From: Calliopsis andreniformis | Lineage: Eukaryota > Arthropoda > Insecta > Hymenoptera > Andrenidae | Length of the DNA stretch: 64,000 bases | Direction of reading: 5' to 3' | NCBI RefSeq assembly: GCF_051401765.1 | Contig: NW_027480423.1 | Location: 10,602,001 to 10,666,000 of the forward strand | In this document: positions 35,160 through 49,190 of the stretch, one piece after another | Position numbering within the stretch: the stretch's first letter is position 1 | Layout: each line of letters opens with the position of its first letter | Position numbers and translations under genes: made by a program | Notes under the pieces: model-generated | What the model saw: only the letters and a program-made list of their open reading frames with translations | What the model was told of the DNA's origin: nothing | The model's database searches: none

Positions 35160-38100
35160 GCTTCGGGCATTGACTTCTAAGGACCTAACTATTCAATCTG
35201 TTGGAGCAACGCCCTAGGGTGAAGCCTAGGTTGCCTGGAACGTAGAGATGACCATAACTTTCACACTGGTTGCTATTATTCGTTTTATACGATGGAAAAA
35301 CTGTTGTATTTATATTGTATTATATGCTTCTGGCGTTGACTTTTAATGCACTATCTATTCGATCTGGCGGAGCAACGCCCTAGAGTGAAGCCGAGGTTTC
35401 CCGGAACGTAGAAATGACCGTCACTTTCAAACTGGTTGCAATTATTCGTTTTAAACGATGGAAAAACTGTTGTGTTTATATTGTATTTTATGCTTCTGGC
35501 GTTGACTTCTAAGGCCCTCACTATTCTATCTGGTGGAACAACGCCCTGTGGTGAAGCCTAGGTTGCCCGGAAAGTAGAAATGACCATAACTTTCATACTG
35601 GTTGCAATTATTCGTTTTATATCATGGAAAAACTGTTGTATTCATATTGTATTATATGCTTCAGGCGTTGACTTCTAAGGCCCTAGCTGTTTGAACTGGT
35701 GGAGCAACGCCCTAGAGTGAAGCCTAGGTTGCCCGGAACGTAGAAGTGACCATAACTTTCACACTGGTTGCTATTATTCGTTCTATACGATGGAAAAACT
35801 GTTGTATTTATATTGTATTTTATGCTTCTGTCGTTCACTTCTTAGGCCCTAACTATTCGATCTGGTGGAGCAACGGCCTAGGGTGAAGCCTAGGTTGCCC
35901 GGAACGTAGAAATGGCCAAAACTTTTACACTGGTAGCAATTATTCGTTTTATACAATGGAAAAACTGTTGTATTTATTTTGTATTTTATTCTTCTGGTGT
36001 TGACTTCTTAGGCCCTAACTATTCGATCTGGTGGAGCAACGGCCTAGGGTGATGCCTAGGTTGCCCGGAACGTAGAAATGGCCATAACTTTTACACTGGT
36101 ATCAATTATTCGTTTTATACGATGGAAAAGCCGTTATATTTATATTGTATTTTATGCTTCGGGCATTGACTTCTAAGGACCTAACTATTCAATCTGTTGG
36201 AGCAACGCCCTAGGGTGAAGCCTAGGTTGCCCGGAACGTAGAAATGACCATAACTTTCACACTGGTTGCTATTATTCGTTTTATACGATGGAAAAACTGT
36301 TGTATTTATATTGTATTATATGCTTCTGGCGTTGACTTTTAATGCACTATCTATTCGATCTGGCGGAGCAACGCCCTAGAGTGAAGCCGAGGTTTCCCGG
36401 AACGTAGAAATGACCGTCACTTTCAAACTGGTTGCAATTATTCGTTTTAAACGATGGAAAAACTGTTGTGTTTATATTGTATTTTATGCTTCTGGCGTTG
36501 ACTTCTAAGGCCCTCACTATTCTATCTGGTGGAACAACGCCCTGTGGTGAAGCCTAGGTTGCCCGGAAAGTAGAAATGACCATAACTTTCATACTGGTTG
36601 CAATTATTCGTTTTATATCATGGAAAAACTGTTGTATTCATATTGTATTATATGCTTCAGGCGTTGACTTCTAAGGCCCTAGCTGTTTGAACTGGTGGAG
36701 CAACGCCCTAGAGTGAAGCCTAGGTTGCCCGGAACGTAGAAGTGACCATAACTTTCACACTGGTTGCTATTATTCGTTCTATACGATGGAAAAACTGTTG
36801 TATTTATATTGTATTTTATGCTTCTGTCGTTCACTTCTTAGGCCCTAACTATTCGATCTGGTGGAGCAACGGCCTAGGGTGAAGCCTAGGTTGCCCGGAA
36901 CGTAGAAATGGCCATAACTTTTACACTGGTAGCAATTATTCGTTTTATACAATGGAAAAACTGTTGTATTTATTTTGTATTTTATTCTTCTGGTGTTGAC
37001 TTCTTAGGCCCTAACTATTCGATCTGGTGGAGCAACGGCCTAGGGTGATGCCTAGGTTGCCCGGAACGTAGAAATGGCCATAACTTTTACACTGGTATCA
37101 ATTATTCGTTTTATACGATGGAAAAGCCGTTATATTTATATTGTATTTTATGCTTCGGGCATTGACTTCTAAGGACCTAACTATTCAATCTGTTGGAGCA
37201 ACGCCCTAGGGTGAAGCCTAGGTTGCCCGGAACGTAGAAATGACCATAACTTTCACACTGGTTGCTATTATTCGTTTTATACGATGGAAAAACTGTTGTA
37301 TTTATATTGTATTATATGCTTCTGGCGTTGACTTTTAATGCACTATCTATTCGATCTGGCGGAGCAACGCCCTAGAGTGAAGCCGAGGTTTCCCGGAACG
37401 TAGAAATGACCGTCACTTTCAAACTGGTTGCAATTATTCGTTTTAAACGATGGAAAAACTGTTGTGTTTATATTGTATTTTATGCTTCTGGCGTTGACTT
37501 CTAAGGCCCTCACTATTCTATCTGGTGGAACAACGCCCTGTGGTGAAGCCTAGGTTGCCCGGAAAGTAGAAATGACCATAACTTTCATACTGGTTGCAAT
37601 TATTCGTTTTATATCATGGAAAAACTGTTGTATTCATATTGTATTATATGCTTCAGGCGTTGACTTCTAAGGCCCTAGCTGTTTGAACTGGTGGAGCAAC
37701 GCCCTAGAGTGAAGCCTAGGTTGCCCGGAACGTAGAAGTGACCATAACTTTCACACTGGTTGCTATTATTCGTTCTATACGATGGAAAAACTGTTGTATT
37801 TATATTGTATTTTATGCTTCTGTCGTTCACTTCTTAGGCCCTAACTATTCGATCTGGTGGAGCAACGGCCTAGGGTGAAGCCTAGGTTGCCCGGAACGTA
37901 GAAATGGCCATAACTTTTACACTGGTAGCAATTATTCGTTTTATACAATGGAAAAACTGTTGTATTTATTTTGTATTTTATTCTTCTGGTGTTGACTTCT
38001 TAGGCCCTAACTATTCGATCTGGTGGAGCAACGGCCTAGGGTGAAGCCTAGGTTGCCCGGAACGTAGAAATGGCCATAACTTTTACACTGGTATCAATTA

Positions 38101-38285
38101 TTCGTTTTATGCGATGGAAAAGCCGTTATATTTATATTGTATTTTATGCTTCGGGCATTGACTTCTAAGGACCTAACTATTCAATCTGTTGGAGCAACGC
38201 CCTAGGGTGAAGCCTAGGTTGCCCGGAACGTAGAAATGACCATAACTTTCACACTGGTTGCTATTATTCGTTTTATACGATGGAA
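35160..38285 (+). repeat. 6-monomer HOR, about 3.1 copies of 996 bp
   Basis: The rare GACTTTTAATGC monomer lies at 35338, 36334 and 37330, exactly 996 bp apart. Each unit has six distinguishable monomers in fixed order: GACTTTTAATGC; ACCGTCACTTTCAAAC with GTGTTTATATTG; TATATCATGG; TTCTGTCGTTCAC; ATTCTTCTGGTG; and GGTATCAATTATTCG with AAGCCGTT. Copies are nearly identical. The first differs by GCCAAAAC in place of GCCATAAC near 35914. The repeat leaves register near 38285, where the sixth-monomer type connects to the AAGCCGTTATATT module. Confidence 0.88.
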
Positions 38286-41200
38286 AAGCCGTTATATTTA
38301 TATTGTATTTTATGCTTCTGGCGTTGGCTTCTGAGGCCGTTGCTATTCGATGTGGTGGAAGAACGCCATAGAGTGAAGCCTAGGTAGCCCGGAACGTAGA
38401 AATGTCCATATCTTTCACACTGTTTGCAATTATTCATTTTATACGATGGGAAAGCTGTTGTATTTATATTGTATTTTATGCTTCTGGCGTTGACTTCTTA
38501 GGCCCTAACTATTCGATCGGGTGGAGCGATGCCTCAGAGTTAAGTCTAGGATGCCCGAAACGCCGAAATGATAATTTCTTTCACGCTTGTTGCAATTATT
38601 CCTGTTATTGGATGGAAAGACAGTTGTATTTTTATTGTATTTTATACTTCAGGCGCTGACTTCTGAGGCCGTAGCTATTCGATGTGGTGGAAGAACGCCA
38701 TACAGTGAAGCCTAGGTTGCCCGGAACGTAGAAATGACCATTACTTTCACACTGTTCGCAATTATTCCTTTTATACGATGGAAAAGCTGTTGTATTTATA
38801 TCGTATTTAATGCTTCTGGCGTTGACTTCTAAGGACCTAACTATTCGGTCTGGTGGAGCAACGCCCTAGAGTGAAGCCTAGGTTGCTCGGAATGTAGAAA
38901 TGACCATAACTTTCACACTGGTTGCAATTATTCGTTTTATACGACGGAAAAACTGTTGCATCTTTATCGTATTTTGTGCTTCTGGCGTTGACTTCTTAGG
39001 CCGTAACTATTCGATCTGGTGGAGCACCGCCCTGGAGTGAAACCTAGATTGCCCGGAACGTAGAAATGACCACTACTATCACACTGGTAGCAAATTATTC
39101 CTGCTATACGATGGAAAAGCTGTTGTATTTTTATTGCATTTTATACTTCGGGCATTGACTTCTAAGGCTCTAACTATTCAATCTGTTGGGGCAACGCCCT
39201 AGGGTGAAGCCTAGGTTGCCCGGAACGTAGAAATGACCATAACTTTCACACTGGTAGCAATTATTCGTTTTATACGATGGAAAAACTGTTCTATTTATTT
39301 TATATTTTATGCTTCGGGCGTTGACTTCTAAGACCCTAACTATTCGATCTGGTGGAGCAACGCCCTAGAGTGAAGCCTAGGTTACCCGGTACGTAGAAAT
39401 GACCATCACTATCAAACTGGTTGCAATTATTTGTTTTATACGATGGAAAAGCTGTTGTATTTATATCGTATTTTATGCTTCTGGCGTTGACTTCTTTGGC
39501 CCTAACTATTCCGTCTGGTGGAACAACGCCCTAGGGTGAAGCCTAGGTTGCCCGGAACGTAGAAGTGACCATAACTTTTACACTGGCAGCAATTATTCGT
39601 TTTATACAATGGAAAAACCGTTCTATTTATTTTGTATTTTATGCTTCGGGCGTTGACTTCTAAGGCCCTAACTGTTTGATCTTGTGGAGCACCGCCCTAG
39701 AGTGAAGCCTAGGTTGCTCGGAATGTGGAAATGACCACAACTTTCACACTGGTTGCAATTATTCGTTTTATACGATGGAAAAAATGTTGCATCTTTATCG
39801 TATTTTGTGCTTCTGGCCTTGACTTCTTACGCCGTAACTATTCGATCTGGTGGAGCACCGCCCTGGAGTGAAACCTAGGTTGCCCGGAACGTAGAAATGA
39901 CCACTACTATCACACTGGTTGCAAATTATTCCTGCTATACGATGGAAAAGCTGTTGTATTTTTATTGCATTTTATGCTTCGGGCATTGACTTCTAAGGAC
40001 CTAACTATTCAATCTGTTGGAGCAACGCCCTAGGGTGAAGCCTAGGTTTCCCGGAACGTAGAGATGACCATAACTTTCACACTGGTTGCTATTATTCGTT
40101 TTATACGATGGAAAAAATGTTGCATCTTTATCGTACTTTGTGCTTCTGGCGTTGACTTCTTAGGCCGTAACTATTCGATCTGGTGGAGCACCGCCCTGGA
40201 GTGAAACCTAGGTTGCCCCGAACGTAGAAATGACCACTACTATCACACTGGTTGCAAATTATTCCTGCTATACGATGGAAAAGCTGTTGTATTTTTATTG
40301 CATTTTATGCTTCGGGCATTGACTTCTAAGGACCTAACTATTCAATCTGTTGGAGCAACGCCCTAGGGTGAAGCCTAGGTTGCCCGGAACGTAGAGATGG
40401 CCATAACTTTCACACTGGTTGCTAATATTCGTTTTATACGATGGAAAAACTGTTGTATTTATATTGTATTATATGCTTCTGGCGTTGACTTTTAATGCAC
40501 TAACTATTCGATCTGGCGGAGCAACGCCCTAGAGTGAAGCCGAGGTTTCCCGGAACGTAGAAATGACCGTCACTTTCAAACTGGTTGCAATTATTCGTTT
40601 TAAACGATGGAAAAACTGTTGTGTTTATATTGTATTTATGCTTCTGGCGTTGACTTCTAAGGCCCTCACTATTCTATCTGGTGGATCAACGCCCTAGAGT
40701 GAAGCCTAGGTTGCTCGGAATGTAGAAATGACCATAACATTCACACTGGTTGAAATTATTCGTTTTACACGATGGAAAAACTGTTGTATTTATATTGTAT
40801 TTTATGCTTCTGTCGTTCACTTCTTAGGCCCTAACTATTCGATCTGGTGGAGCAACGGCCTAGGGTGAAGCCTAGGTTGCCCGGAACGTAGAAATGGCCA
40901 TAACTTTTACACTGGTAGCAATTATTCGTTTTATACAATGGAAAAACTGTTGTATTTATTTTGTATTTTATTCTTCTGGTGTTGACTTCTTAGGCCCTAA
41001 CTATTCGATCTGGTGGAGCAACGGCCTAGGGTGAAGCCTAGGTTGCCCGGAACGTAGAAATGGCCATAACTTTTGCACTGGTATCAATTATTCGTTTTAT
41101 ACAGTGGAAAAACTGTTCTATTTATTTTGTATTTAATGCTTCGGGCGTTGACTTCTAAGGACCTAACTATTCGGTCTGGTGGAGCAACGCCCTAGAGTGA

Positions 41201-41469
41201 AGCCTAGGTATCTCGGAATGTGGAAATGACCACAACTTTCACACTGGTTGCAATTATTCGTTTTATACGATGGAAAAAGTGTTGCATCTTTATCGTATTT
41301 TGTGCTTCTGGCGTTGACTTCTTAGGCCGTAACTATTCGATCTGGTGGAGCACCGCCCTGGAGTGAAACCTAGGTTGCCCGGAACGTAGAAATGACCACT
41401 ACTATCACACTGGTTGCAAATTATTCCTGCTATACGATGGAAAAGCTGTTGTATTTTTATTGCATTTTA
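38286..41469 (+). repeat. Older relative of the 45-60 kb HOR plus two-monomer duplication
   Basis: Begins with the CGCCGAAATG module (38402) and the 167-bp marker (39068). It follows the same monomer order as 45-60 kb up to about 39720. The marker then repeats at 39899 and 40232, 333 bp apart, a two-monomer tandem duplication that includes one 167-bp monomer. From 40682 to 41550 it matches 43837-44705 at offset 3155. The shared rare GTATCTCGGAATG, near 41209 and 44364, supports this. Confidence 0.75.
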
Positions 41470-43836
41470 TGCTTCGGGCATTGACTTCTAAGGACCTAAC
41501 TATTCAATCTGTTGGAGCAACGCCCTAGGGTGAAGCCTAGGTTGCCTGGAACGTAGAGATGACCATAACTTTCACACTGGTTGCTATTATTCGTTTTATA
41601 CGATGGAAAAACTGTTGTATTTATATTGTATTATATGCTTCTGGCGTTGACTTTTAATGCACTATCTATTCGATCTGGCGGAGCAACGCCCTAGAGTGAA
41701 GCCGAGGTTTCCCGGAACGTAGAAATGACCGTCACTTTCAAACTGGTTGCAATTATTCGTTTTAAACGATGGAAAAACTGTTGTGTTTATATTGTATTTT
41801 ATGCTTCTGGCGTTGACTTCTAAGGCCCTCACTATTCTATCTGGTGGAACAACGCCCTGTGGTGAAGCCTAGGTTGCCCGGAAAGTAGAAATGACCATAA
41901 CTTTCATACTGGTTGCAATTATTCGTTTTATATCATGGAAAAACTGTTGTATTCATATTGTATTATATGCTTCAGGCGTTGACTTCTAAGGCCCTAGCTG
42001 TTTGAACTGGTGGAGCAACGCCCTAGAGTGAAGCCTAGGTTGCCCGGAACGTAGAAGTGACCATAACTTTCACACTGGTTGCTATTATTCGTTCTATACG
42101 ATGGAAAAACTGTTGTATTTATATTGTATTTTATGCTTCTGTCGTTCACTTCTTAGGCCCTAACTATTCGATCTGGTGGAGCAACGGCCTAGGGTGAAGC
42201 CTAGGTTGCCCGGAACGTAGAAATGGCCAAAACTTTTACACTGGTAGCAATTATTCGTTTTATACAATGGAAAAACTGTTGTATTTATTTTGTATTTTAT
42301 TCTTCTGGTGTTGACTTCTTAGGCCCTAACTATTCGATCTGGTGGAGCAACGGCCTAGGGTGATGCCTAGGTTGCCCGGAACGTAGAAATGGCCATTACT
42401 TTTACACTGGTATCAATTATTCGTTTTATACGATGGAAAAGCCGTTATATTTATATTGTATTTTATGCTTCGGGCATTGACTTCTAAGGACCTAACTATT
42501 CAATCTGTTGGAGCAACGCCCTAGGGTGAAGCCTAGGTTGCCCGGAACGTAGAAATGACCATAACTTTCACACTGGTTGCTATTATTCGTTTTATACGAT
42601 GGAAAAACTGTTGTATTTATATTGTATTATATGCTTCTGGCGTTGACTTTTAATGCACTATCTATTCGATCTGGCGGAGCAACGCCCTAGAGTGAAGCCG
42701 AGGTTTCCCGGAACGTAGAAATGACCGTCACTTTCAAACTGGTTGCAATTATTCGTTTTAAACGATGGAAAAACTGTTGTGTTTATATTGTATTTTATGC
42801 TTCTGGCGTTGACTTCTAAGGCCCTCACTATTCTATCTGGTGGAACAACGCCCTGTGGTGAAGCCTAGGTTGCCCGGAAAGTAGAAATGACCATAACTTT
42901 CATACTGGTTGCAATTATTCGTTTTATATCATGGAAAAACTGTTGTATTCATATTGTATTATATGCTTCAGGCGTTGACTTCTAAGGCCCTAGCTGTTTG
43001 AACTGGTGGAGCAACGCCCTAGAGTGAAGCCTAGGTTGCCCGGAACGTAGAAGTGACCATAACTTTCACACTGGTTGCTATTATTCGTTCTATACGATGG
43101 AAAAACTGTTGTATTTATATTGTATTTTATGCTTCTGTCGTTCACTTCTTAGGCCCTAACTATTCGATCTGGTGGAGCAACGGCCTAGGGTGAAGCCTAG
43201 GTTGCCCGGAACGTAGAAATGGCCATAACTTTTACACTGGTAGCAATTATTCGTTTTATACAATGGAAAAACTGTTGTATTTATTTTGTATTTTATTCTT
43301 CTGGTGTTGACTTCTTAGGCCCTAACTATTCGATCTGGTGGAGCAACGGCCTAGGGTGATGCCTAGGTTGCCCGGAACGTAGAAATGGCCATAACTTTTA
43401 CACTGGTATCAATTATTCGTTTTATACGATGGAAAAGCCGTTATATTTATATTGTATTTTATGCTTCGGGCATTGACTTCTAAGGACCTAACTATTCAAT
43501 CTGTTGGAGCAACGCCCTAGGGTGAAGCCTAGGTTGCCCGGAACGTAGAAATGACCATAACTTTCACACTGGTTGCTATTATTCGTTTTATACGATGGAA
43601 AAACTGTTGTATTTATATTGTATTATATGCTTCTGGCGTTGACTTTTAATGCACTATCTATTCGATCTGGCGGAGCAACGCCCTAGAGTGAAGCCGAGGT
43701 TTCCCGGAACGTAGAAATGACCGTCACTTTCAAACTGGTTGCAATTATTCGTTTTAAACGATGGAAAAACTGTTGTGTTTATATTGTATTTTATGCTTCT
43801 GGCGTTGACTTCTAAGGCCCTCACTATTCTATCTGG
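41470..43836 (+). repeat. 6-monomer HOR, second block, about 2.4 copies
   Basis: GACTTTTAATGC lies at 41649, 42645 and 43641, again 996 bp apart, with the same six monomers in the same order as 35.2-38.3 kb. The rare GCCAAAAC variant is at about 42225, exactly 6311 bp after its counterpart at 35914. The preceding 167-bp marker is also 6311 bp on (35083 and 41394). The two blocks are therefore copies of one segment and did not arise independently. The block ends near 43836, where GGAACAAC is replaced by GGATCAAC. Confidence 0.88.
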
Positions 43837-45701
43837 TGGATCAACGCCCTAGAGTGAAGCCTAGGTTGCTCGGAATGTAGAAATGACCATAACATTCACA
43901 CTGGTTGAAATTATTCGTTTTACACGATGGAAAAACTGTTGTATTTATATTGTATTTTATGCTTCTGTCGTTCACTTCTTAGGCCCTAACTATTCGATCT
44001 GGTGGAGCAACGGCCTAGGGTGAAGCCTAGGTTGCCCGGAACGTAGAAATGGCCATAACTTTTACACTGGTAGCAATTATTCGTTTTATACAATGGAAAA
44101 ACTGTTGTATTTATTTTGTATTTTATTCTTCTGGTGTTGACTTCTTAGGCCCTAACTATTCGATCTGGTGGAGCAACGGCCTAGGGTGAAGCCTAGGTTG
44201 CCCGGAACGTAGAAATGGCCATAACTTTTACACTGGTATCAATTATTCGTTTTATACAATGGAAAAACTGTTCTATTTATTTTGTATTTAATGCTTCGGG
44301 CGTTGACTTCTAAGGACCTAACTATTCGGTCTGGTGGAGCAACGCCCTAGAGTGAAGCCTAGGTATCTCGGAATGTGGAAATGACCACAACTTTCACACT
44401 GGTTGCAATTATTCGTTTTATACGATGGAAAAAGTGTTGCATCTTTATCGTATTTTGTGCTTCTGGCGTTGACTTCTTAGGCCGTAACTATTCGATCTGG
44501 TGGAGCACCGCCCTGGAGTGAAACCTAGGTTGCCCGGAACGTAGAAATGACCACTACTATCACACTGGTTGCAAATTATTCCTGCTATACGATGGAAAAG
44601 CTGTTGTATTTTTATTGCATTTTATGCTTCGGGCATTGACTTCTAAGGACCTAACTATTCAATCTGTTGGAGCAACGCCCTAGGGTGAAGCCTAGGTTGC
44701 CCGGAACGTAGAAATGGCCATAACTTTTACACTGGTAGCAATTATTCGTTTTATACGATGGAAAAGCTGTTGTATTTATATCGTATTTAATGCTTCTGGC
44801 GTTGACTTCTAAGGACCTAACTATTCGGTCTGGTGGAGCAACGCCCTAGAGTGAAGCCTAGGTTGCTCGGAATGTAGAAATGACCATAACTTTCACACTG
44901 GTTGCAATTATTCGTTTTATACGACGGAAAAACTGTTGCATCTTTATCGTATTTTGTGCTTCTGGCGTTGACTTCTTAGGCCGTAACTATTCGATCTGGT
45001 GGAGCACCGCCCTGGAGTGAAACCTAGGTTGCCCGGAACGTAGAAATGACTACTACTATCACACTGGTAGCAAATTATTCCTGCTATACGATGGAAAAGC
45101 TGTTGTATTTTTATTGCATTTTATACTTCGGGCATTGACTTCTGAGGCTCTAACTATTCAATCTGTTGGAGCAACGCCCTAGGGTGAAGCCTAGGTTGCT
45201 CGGAACGTAGAAATGACCATAACTTTCACACTGGTAGCAATTATTCGTTTTATACGATGGAAAAACTGTTCTATTTATTTTATATTTTATGTTTCGGGCG
45301 TTGACTTCTAAGACCCTAACTATTCGATCTGGTGGAGCAACGCCCTAGAGTGAAGCCTAGGTTGCCCGGTACGTAGAAATGACCATCACTATCAAACTGG
45401 TTGCAATTATTTGTTTTATACGATGGAAAAGCTGTTGTATTTATATCGTATTTTATGCTTCTGGCGTTGACTTCTTTGGCCCTAACTATTCCATCTGGTG
45501 GAACAACGCCCTAGGGTGAAGCCTAGGTTGCCCGGAAAGTAGAAATGACCATAACTTTCACACTGGTAACAATTATTCGTTTTATACGATGGAAAAACTG
45601 TTCTATTTATTTTGTATTTTATGCTTCGGGCGTTGACTTCTAAGCGCCTAACTATTCGATCTGGTAGGGCAACGCCCTAGAGTGAAGCCTAGGTTGCCCA
45701 G
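43837..45701 (+). repeat. Copy of 40.7-41.55 kb joined to a 45-60 kb type unit
   Basis: Matches 40682-41550 at offset 3155 up to about 44705. It then passes through a hybrid monomer (near 44720-44790) into the monomers that follow the divergent module elsewhere: ATTTAATGCTTCTGG, then ACGACGG, then the marker at 45048. Two 167-bp markers thus lie only 499 bp apart here (44549 and 45048). The CGCCGAAATG module itself is missing. Confidence 0.72.
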
Positions 45702-48700
45702 TACGTAGGAATGACCATAAGTTTCATACTGGTTGCAATTATTCGTTTTATACGATGGAAAAACTGTTGTATTTATATTGTATTTTATGCTTCTGGCGTT
45801 CACTTCTTAGGCCCTAACTATACGATCTGGTGGTACAACGCCCTAGGGTGAAGCCTAGGTTGCCCGGAACGTAGAAGTGACCATAACTTTTACACTGGCA
45901 GCAATTATTCGTTTTATACAATGGAAAAACCGTTCTATTTATTTTGTATTTTATGCTTCGGGCGTTGACTTCTAAGGCCCTAACTGTTTGATCTTGTGGA
46001 GCACCGCCCTAGAGTGAAGCCTAGGTTGCCCGGAACGTAGAAATGACCATAACTTTTACACTGGTATCAATTATTCGTTTTATACAATGGAAAAACTGTT
46101 CTATTTATTTTGTATTTAATGCTTCGGGCGTTGACTTCTAAGGACCTAACTATTCGGTCTGGTAGAGCAACGCCCTAGAGTGAAGCCTAGGTTGCTCGGA
46201 ATGTGAAAATGACCACAACTTTCACACTGGTTGCAATTATTCGTTTTATACGATGGAAAAAATGTTGCTTCTTTATCGTATTTTGTGCTTCTGGCCTTGA
46301 CTTCTTACGCCGTAACTATTCGATCTGGTGGAGCACCGCCCTGGAGTGAAACCTAGGTTGCCCGGAACGTAGAAATGACCACTACTATTACACTGGTTGC
46401 AAATTATTCCTGCTATACGATGGAAAAGCTGTTGTATTTTTATTGCATTTTATGCTTCGGGCATTGACTTCTAAGGACCTAACTATTCGATCTGTTGGAG
46501 CAACGCCCTAGGGTGAAGCCTAGGTTTCCCAGAACGTAGAGATGACCATAACTTTCACACTGGTTGCTATTATTCGTTTTATACGATGGAAAAAATGTTG
46601 CATCTTTATCGAACTTTGTGCTTCTGGCGTTGACTTCTTAGGCCGTAACTATTCGATCTGGTGGAGCACCGCCCTGGAGTGAAACCTAGGTTGCCCCGAA
46701 CGTAGAAATGACCACTACTATCACACTGGTTGCAAATTATTCCTGCTATACGATGGAAAAGCTGTTGTATTTTTACTGCATTTTATGCTTCGGGCATTGA
46801 CTTCTAAGGACCTAACTATTCAATCTGTTGGAGCAACGCCCTAGGGTGAAGCCGAGGTTTCCCGGAACGTAGAAATGACCGTCACTTTCAAACTGGTTGC
46901 AATTATTCGTTTTAAACGATGGAAAAACTGTTGTGTTTATATTGTATTTTATGCTTCTGGCGTTGACTTCTAAGGCCCTCACTATTCTATCTGGTGGATC
47001 AACGCCCTAGAGTGAAGCCTAGGTTGCTCGGAATGTAGAAATGACCATAACATTCACACTGGTTGAAATTATTCGTTTTACACGATGGAAAAACTGTTGT
47101 ATTTATATTGTATTTTATGCTGCTGGCGTTCACTTCTTAGGCCCTAACTATTCGATCTGGTGGAACAACGCCCTGTGGTGAAGCCTAGGTTGCCCGGAAC
47201 GTAGAACTGACCATAACTTTTACACTGGTAGCAATTATTCGTTTTATACAATGGAAAAACTGTTCTATTTATTTTGTATTTTATGCTTCGGGCGTTGACT
47301 TCTAAGGCCCTAGCTGTTTGAACTGGTGGAGCAACGCCCTAGAGTGAAGCCTAGGTTGCCCGGAACGTTGAAGTGACCATAACTTTCACACTGGTTGCTA
47401 TTATTCGTTCTATACGATGGAAAAACTGTTGTATTTATATTCTATTTTATGCTTCTGTCGTTCACTTCTTAGGCCCTAACTATTCGATCTGGTGGAGCAA
47501 CGGCCTAGGGTGAAGCCTAGGTTGCCCGGAACGTAGAAATGGCCATAACTTTTACACTGGTAGCAATTATTCGTTTTATACAATGGAAAAACTGTTGTAT
47601 TTATTTTGTATTTTATTCTTCTGGTGTTGACTTCTTAGGCCCTAACTATTCGATCTGGTGGAACAACGCCCTAGAGTGAAGCCTAGGTTGCCCGGAACGT
47701 AGAAATGACCATAACTTTCACACTGGTTGCTATTATTCGTTTTATACGATGGAAAAGCCGTTATATTTATATTGTATTTTATGCTTCTGGCGTTGGCTTC
47801 TGAGGCCGTTGCTATTCGATGTGGTGGAAGAACGCCATAGAGTGAAGCCTAGGTAGCCCGGAACGTAGAAATGTCCATATCTTTCACACTGTTTGCAATT
47901 ATTCATTTTATACGATGGCAAAGCTGTTGTATTTATATTGTATTTTATGCTTCTGGCGTTGACTTCTTAGGCCCTAACTATTCGATCGGGTGGAGCGATG
48001 CCTCAGAGTTAAGTCTAGGATGCCCGAAACGCCGAAATGATAATTTCTTTCACGCTTGTTGCAATTATTCCTGTTATTGGATGGAAAGACAGTTGTATTT
48101 TTATTGTATTTTATACTTCAGGCGCTGACTTCTGAGGCCGTAGCTATTCGATGTGGTGGAAGAACGCCATACAGTGAAGCCTAGGTTGCCCGGAACGTAG
48201 AAATGACCATTACTTTCACACTGTTCGCAATTATTCCTTTTATACGATGGAAAAGCTGTTGTATTTATATCGTATTTAATGCTTCTGGCGTTGACTTCTA
48301 AGGACCTAACTATTCGGTCTGGTGGAGCAACGCCCTAGAGTGAAGCCTAGGTTGCTCGGAATGTAGAAATGACCATAACTTTCACACTGGTTGCCATTAT
48401 TCGTTTTATACGATGGAAAAAATGTTGCATCTTTATCGTATTTTCTGCTTCTGGCGTTGACTTCTTAGGCCGTAACTATTCGATCTGGTGGAGCACCGCC
48501 CTGGAGTGAAACCTAGGTTGCCCGGAACGTAGAAATGACCACTACTATCACACTGGTAGCAAATTATTCCTGCTATACGATGGAAAAGCTGTTGTATTTT
48601 TATTGCATTTTATGCTTCGGGCATTGACTTCTAAGGCTCTAACTATTCAATCTGTTGGAGCAACGCCCTAGGGTGAAGCCTAGGTTGCCCGGAACGTAGA

Positions 48701-49190
48701 AATGACCATAGCTGTCACACAGGTAGCAATTATTCGTTTTATACGATGGAAAAACTGTTCTATTTATTTTATATTTTATGCTTCGGGCGTTGACTTCTAA
48801 GACCCTAACTATTCGATCTGGTGGAGCAACGCCCGAGAGTGAAGCCTAGGTTGCCCGGTACGTAGAAATGACCATCACTATCAAACTGGATGCAATTATT
48901 TGTTTTATACGATGGAAAAGCTGTTGTATTTATATCGTATTTTATGCTTCTGGCGTTGACTTCTTTGGCCCTAACTATTCCATCTGGTGGAACAACGCCC
49001 TAGGGTGAAGCCTAGGTTGCCCGGAAAGTGGAAATGACCATAACTTTCACACTGGTAACAATTATTCGTTTTATACGATGGAAAAACTGTTCTATTTATT
49101 TTGTATTTTATGCTTCGGGCGTTGACTTCTAAGCGCCTAACTATTCGATCTGGTAGGGCAACGCCCTAGAGTGAAGCCTAGGTTGCCCGG
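45702..49190 (+). repeat. 21-monomer HOR unit (3489 bp), copy 1
   Basis: Bounded by the TACGTAGGAATG landmark at 45702 and 49191. Inside, at fixed offsets, are 167-bp markers at 46377, 46710 and 48537 and the ATGTCCATATC module at 47871. The same offsets (675, 1008, 2169 and 2835) occur in 51684-55172. 3489 equals 21 monomers of 166 plus three 167-bp markers. On reading, differences between the two 21-mers are rare single bases. Confidence 0.88.
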
